Source: Clostridia bacterium
GTDB taxonomy: Bacteria > Bacillota > Clostridia > Oscillospirales > Acutalibacteraceae
Assembly (NCBI GenBank): GCA_017513245.1
Contig: JAFXGK010000008.1
Location: 1 to 64,000, forward strand
Direction: 5' to 3'
DNA length: 64,000 nucleotides
A program made the translations under genes and the position numbers. Shown piece by piece: positions 60,058 through 64,000 of the stretch. The notes under the pieces were generated by a model. The model was given only the letters and a program-made list of their open reading frames with translations, made no database searches and was not told where the DNA came from. Numbering within the stretch: the stretch's first letter is position 1; each line of letters starts with the position of its first letter.

Positions 60058-63000
60058 ATGAAAAAAACCTTAAGTATCATGCTTGCGGTTATGATGATTT
60101 TGGGTACCTTAACAGTACTCACCCTCATACCCGCAGTAGCCGATCCGTCAAACCCCGTTAACTTAGTTTATAACGGCGACTTTGAAGGTATCGACCACGA
60201 TGGCGACAGCAGCACTGCTAACAAGCTCGTTTACGACGCTGACGACCAGGCTACCAGCACCTATGCCGGCGAAATCATTGCCGAAAGACCTATTGGCTGG
60301 CGAGTGCTGAGCAACGTTTACAGCAATGCTAAATGCGCTTATCCTTCCGTAATTACTCCTGCCGGTTATTTTACCAACTACAATAACGTAGTAGGCACCA
60401 TCAACCAGGGCGCAGTTATGGTTCAGGACGTTCGCATTGAGGCCGGCAAGAACTACACCGTTTCTGCCAAGCTCGGCTATCGTCCCACTACTACCAACAC
60501 CACAGCAGAGACCAAGTGGACTATCGATTTGTATCTCGATGCCGCAACCGGTATTGCTAATTCTGACAGAAGTGTTGTAGGCACCGTTGCTTGGTCCACA
60601 AGAAAGAGTCTTGCTTTCACCGCTATTGAAAACACCTCGTACTATGGCGCAGGCGACTTCACCGACCATAGCTTCACCTTCAGCGCCGATGAATTCATTG
60701 CTGCAAATAATCTTACAGCAGGCGCAGACGGCAAGTATCACGCTCGTCTCGTTATCAATAACTACACCTGGGGCGGCTCGTTCAGCGGTCTCGTTGACGA
60801 CGTTACCATGTATGAAAATGCAGCTGCTACCATTTCCTCGAGCGCAGGCGGCTACATAACCGGTGACACCGATGCCACCACTAACGATAACTTTACCGTT
60901 ACCGCTGTTCCCTACTACGGCAACACCTTCGCAGGCTGGTACGACGGCGACAACCTCGTTTCCGCCAGCGCTACCTACAGCGGCAAGCTCCAAAAGAGCA
61001 TCGTTGCTAAGTTCAACATCTACAACCAGGTAGTTGACGGTAACTTCGAAGCTCCGAATAAAGCAGGTGAAACCTTCTTCAATGCTGAGAAGAACTCTGC
61101 TAACGCAGGTGCAGGCGTTGTTATTGACAACCCCACCACCAGCACAAATCACGGCGACAAGATTCTTAAACTTAATCCGGCTACCGGAGCTAACACCAAC
61201 GCTGACCTTGTTACCATCCCCTTCACCGCTAAGAAGAATACCCGCTACGTAATGCACCTTTCTTACTATTCGGTTGACGTTAATAATGTTGCATACGTTG
61301 GCTTGTTCTCGGAAAACACCTTCCAGAACGGTTGGAGCAGAACCACCTACGTTAAGAACCTTACCTATCACTGGGAGCCTGAAGGCACTACTGCTCTCGG
61401 CAACTGGACCGTTTTCGGCGGCTACGGCTTGACCTATGCCATGATGCGTGACCAGACCCATGCTTCTGTAAACGCAGGCGCTAACAAATGGATTGACTAC
61501 TGGGTAACCTTCGAAACCGGTGATGAAACCACTATTTTCGCAACCGGTGAGGACACCGCTAAGATGTTCTTCCTCTTCGGCGTTGGTAACTCGCAGACCA
61601 ACACCTACTATCTTGACAACGTAAGCATTACCGAAGCAGGCGCTACCGCAAACGACGCCATTAAGGCAGTTGCAGGCGAGAACGGAACCGTTTCGGTAGC
61701 ACAGCCCGTTTTAGACAGCGTTTGCTACGTCGCAAACAACAATAATAAGATAGGCACCGCCTCTACTCCCGTTGACGGCACGGTTGCTTACTCTCAGGTA
61801 GCAGTTGCCACCTACACTGCAAAGGCAAACAACGGCTACATCTTCTCGGGTTGGTACGATGAGAACAATAACCTCGTTTCCACCGATGCCACCACCACCT
61901 TCGCAGCAGAGGGCACCTACACCGCTAAGTTCGGTCAGGGTCATGCCTGCGGCGACGGCGGCTACCTCGTTGACAACGGCGACGGCACCGTTACCGCCAA
62001 GGCCTACTACGGAAACATCTTCCTCGGCTGGTATGACGGCAGCACTCTTGCAACCACCGACGCTACCGTTACCAACGACGGTCAGTACAAGTACACCGCT
62101 ACCTTCGCAGTTTACAACCAGATCGTTGACGGTGCATTCGACACCGCAGCAGGTCTTGCAAAGTGGCAGAGCCACGAATACTCCAACGTATTCAGCATTG
62201 AGGATGCCGAAGGCCTCTCCGGCAGGGGTATGAACGCATACTCCAACGGTAACTCCATGATGGCTATTCAGTATCCCTTAACCGTTAAGAAGAACACCTC
62301 CTATGCACTTCAGTTCAATATGAAGATAGGAAACGTTACAGCTACAAGTGCAGAGGCTACACCCGTTTGGTCGCCCATGATTTCGGGCAGCCCCGACGGC
62401 TCCAACTGGGGCAACTGGCCGCTGCTTGCAAGCTATAAGATAACCCTTCAGTCGCTCACCGATCCTTCCAAGCAGTACGTTGTTTCCGGTTTCAACACCG
62501 CTAACATCCATCAGGCTCACTTCGGCGACTTAAAGACTCTCTTCGGAAATGATTGGATTGCCGCTACCATCGAGATTGAGATGGGTGACGACACCTCCTA
62601 CAGCAACAAGGGCAACCTTTTCGCTAACTCCGATACCGCTACCATCTACTTCGCACTCGGACACAACTTCGCAAAGTCGCAGTCCGGCGCTGTTTATGAC
62701 AACATGAGCTTCTACGAGGTAACCGATACTATCGAGTACGCTCATAAGGAAAACGTTCGTCCCGTTCGTCAGGGCATCGGTCCTGTTGCACCCGGCAACG
62801 AATATTCCTTCACCCTCGATAAGGCTGCTTCGGTTGACGCAACCGTTACCCACAACGGCACACCCGTTACCGCTGTTAACGGCGTTTACACCGTAACACT
62901 TGCCGACACCAATAAGATAAACGTTTCGCTCGCAAACGACAGTGAATATCCCGAAATGGGCAAGGATATGGACGGAAACGACTTAACCAAGTACGACCAT

Positions 63001-64000
63001 GACCTCTACACCCAGAAGGTTTGGAAGGGTGACACCGTTTACCACGAGACCGCCGTTATCTACAAGGACAGAACCGAAATCAAGCTTATGCATCCCGTTA
63101 AGGATATCATCTCGGTTCGCTCTTACGACCTCGGCACCTACTACGTAGAAGGCTACGATTTCGAAATCAACGCAGCAGGTAACCTTGTTATCCTGCCCGG
63201 TTCTAAGATTCCCGCAGCTGATTGGGGCATCACAGTTGATCCCACAACCGCTACAAAATTCTGGGAGTCTGACGACGCAAACGTTGGTATTACCGAATTC
63301 AGTGATCAGACCTGCACCAACAGCACTATCGTTATCACCTACAAGCACGAAGACAATTGGGCCGGCGCAACTCAGACCTCTGTTGAGGATGAGCTCGACG
63401 TATTCAAGAAGCTTCGCGACGGTGAAGATGTTCACATCGTATTCTACGGTGACTCGATGACCAGCGGCTGGAGCGCCAGCGGCGGTAAGACAGACGTTTA
63501 CACCGCAGCTAACGACGGCACTACCGAGTCGGCAGGCCTTAACTACGCTCCCTACGCTCCCAACTGGATGGTAATGTTCATCGACGGCCTTAAGAAGGAA
63601 TATCCCGATGCTGACATCACTTGGGAAAACCTCTCTCTCGGCGGCAAGGATTCCACCTGGGGTCTTGCAAACTTCGAGGCTCGTTACAATCTCCTTAACA
63701 ACAAGGACATCGACCTCTTCCTCATTGGCTGGGGCATCAACGATGACGGCGCAGGCAACAGCGTTACTACCTTCAAGTCTAACCAGCAGGGCATCTTCAA
63801 TGCAGTAAGAGCTAAGTGTGCTGACGTTTCGGTACTCTTCTACGGCGCTAACTGCACCAACACCTTCTCCAAGATGTACGAGAAGGAAACCCTCCTCGGT
63901 TACGAAACCGCCAATAAGGAAATCGCTGCTGCAGCCGATAACGCTGCCGCAACCAACCTTACCTCCATCTTTATGGATATCTACGAGCGCAAGGAAGCAG
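60058..64000 (+). CDS. Large secreted modular protein with SGNH hydrolase domain (partial, cut by the window edge)
   Basis: At least 1314 residues, open to the window end. A signal peptide (1-28, AVA before the cut) is followed by beta-sandwich, carbohydrate-binding-like modules starting near 36 (YNGDFEG), 322 (VVDGNFEAP) and 686 (IVDGAFDT). Three InlB-type beta repeats with FAGWYDG, FSGWYDE and FLGWYDG cores lie near 258-321, 534-627 and 632-685. After a region containing EYAHKEN and KYDHDLYTQK, an SGNH/GDSL domain starts with YGDSMTSGW (Ser1133) and has SLGGKD and GWGINDD (Asn1228); the catalytic Asp-His pair lies beyond the window. It probably removes acyl or acetyl groups from extracellular polysaccharide. 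The C-terminal anchor is not visible. Confidence 0.85.
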   Translation, partial: MKKTLSIMLAVMMILGTLTVLTLIPAVADPSNPVNLVYNGDFEGIDHDGDSSTANKLVYDADDQATSTYAGEIIAERPIGWRVLSNVYSNAKCAYPSVITPAGYFTNYNNVVGTINQGAVMVQDVRIEAGKNYTVSAKLGYRPTTTNTTAETKWTIDLYLDAATGIANSDRSVVGTVAWSTRKSLAFTAIENTSYYGAGDFTDHSFTFSADEFIAANNLTAGADGKYHARLVINNYTWGGSFSGLVDDVTMYENAAATISSSAGGYITGDTDATTNDNFTVTAVPYYGNTFAGWYDGDNLVSASATYSGKLQKSIVAKFNIYNQVVDGNFEAPNKAGETFFNAEKNSANAGAGVVIDNPTTSTNHGDKILKLNPATGANTNADLVTIPFTAKKNTRYVMHLSYYSVDVNNVAYVGLFSENTFQNGWSRTTYVKNLTYHWEPEGTTALGNWTVFGGYGLTYAMMRDQTHASVNAGANKWIDYWVTFETGDETTIFATGEDTAKMFFLFGVGNSQTNTYYLDNVSITEAGATANDAIKAVAGENGTVSVAQPVLDSVCYVANNNNKIGTASTPVDGTVAYSQVAVATYTAKANNGYIFSGWYDENNNLVSTDATTTFAAEGTYTAKFGQGHACGDGGYLVDNGDGTVTAKAYYGNIFLGWYDGSTLATTDATVTNDGQYKYTATFAVYNQIVDGAFDTAAGLAKWQSHEYSNVFSIEDAEGLSGRGMNAYSNGNSMMAIQYPLTVKKNTSYALQFNMKIGNVTATSAEATPVWSPMISGSPDGSNWGNWPLLASYKITLQSLTDPSKQYVVSGFNTANIHQAHFGDLKTLFGNDWIAATIEIEMGDDTSYSNKGNLFANSDTATIYFALGHNFAKSQSGAVYDNMSFYEVTDTIEYAHKENVRPVRQGIGPVAPGNEYSFTLDKAASVDATVTHNGTPVTAVNGVYTVTLADTNKINVSLANDSEYPEMGKDMDGNDLTKYDHDLYTQKVWKGDTVYHETAVIYKDRTEIKLMHPVKDIISVRSYDLGTYYVEGYDFEINAAGNLVILPGSKIPAADWGITVDPTTATKFWESDDANVGITEFSDQTCTNSTIVITYKHEDNWAGATQTSVEDELDVFKKLRDGEDVHIVFYGDSMTSGWSASGGKTDVYTAANDGTTESAGLNYAPYAPNWMVMFIDGLKKEYPDADITWENLSLGGKDSTWGLANFEARYNLLNNKDIDLFLIGWGINDDGAGNSVTTFKSNQQGIFNAVRAKCADVSVLFYGANCTNTFSKMYEKETLLGYETANKEIAAAADNAAATNLTSIFMDIYERKEA

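Noticed and set aside
60163..61461. A long minus-strand open frame opposite the secreted protein
   Set aside because: Low-complexity V/G/N-rich translation without start signals; it is the reverse of the GC-biased codons of the real plus-strand gene.

Overview
The window looks like the chromosome of a spore-forming low-GC Gram-positive bacterium of the class Clostridia, probably an uncultured gut member of the Oscillospiraceae/Ruminococcaceae group. The reasons are a complete spoIIA operon (spoIIAA-spoIIAB-sigF), PolC as replicative polymerase, the conserved Firmicute order pyrH-frr-uppS-cdsA-dxr-rseP-ispG-polC, flavin-dependent ThyX, a DUF1540 protein and AGGAGG-type ribosome binding sites. 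Most genes lie on the minus strand, including an rRNA-type promoter and leader at the left edge that point out of the window. Many promoters are close to the sigma-A consensus with exactly 17-bp spacers.

Layout. 1-0.24 kb: promoter and leader typical of an rRNA operon. 0.24-1.7 kb: spoIIA sporulation operon. 1.7-5.7 kb: folC and valS. 5.8-10.1 kb: a divergent type II topoisomerase pair (parE, parC). 10.2-11.5 kb: cell-wall M23 peptidase. 11.6-21.7 kb: housekeeping block for UMP kinase, ribosome recycling, undecaprenyl diphosphate, CDP-diacylglycerol, the MEP isoprenoid pathway, the site-2 protease and a PolC without the usual inserted exonuclease domain. 21.7-25.5 kb: a two-gene ABC exporter behind a consensus promoter and a leader terminator. 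25.6-28.7 kb: a small XRE regulator and three tandem paralogous PHP-domain genes. 28.7-30.5 kb: rpsB-tsf. 30.6-34.6 kb: comEC-holA-RNase M5-like-WYL regulator. 34.7-39.9 kb: phosphoribosyltransferase, HIT protein, alaS and a class B PBP. 39.9-45 kb: thyX-tmk-DJ-1-5-FCL-mltG-U32 operon. 45.1-46.2 kb: prs-like gene on the plus strand. 46.2-47.3 kb: a small accessory islet (Cys-rich peptide, ribbon-helix-helix regulator, membrane-anchored protein) with near-identical terminators. 47.3-50.7 kb: tig-clpP-clpX. 50.8-57.2 kb: phosphoesterase, DUF1540, thrC, then rplS-lepB-rbgA-rnhB-yraN-dipeptidase. 57.2-59.9 kb: plus-strand cation exchanger, Lrp/AsnC regulator and aminotransferase. 60.06 kb to the end: a very large secreted modular protein with an SGNH hydrolase domain, cut by the window edge.

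Most of the window is core genome: replication, translation, envelope synthesis, proteolysis and nucleotide supply. The parts most worth a second look are the PolC without proofreading insert, two genes whose best Shine-Dalgarno-supported starts are ATT/ATC, the PHP triplication, the ABC exporter leader with its adjacent XRE gene and inverted repeat, the islet with an RHH regulator and a 13-bp palindromic operator, the lysine-rich tail on trigger factor, and the modular surface esterase. No CRISPR array, insertion sequence, prophage or tRNA gene was recognised.
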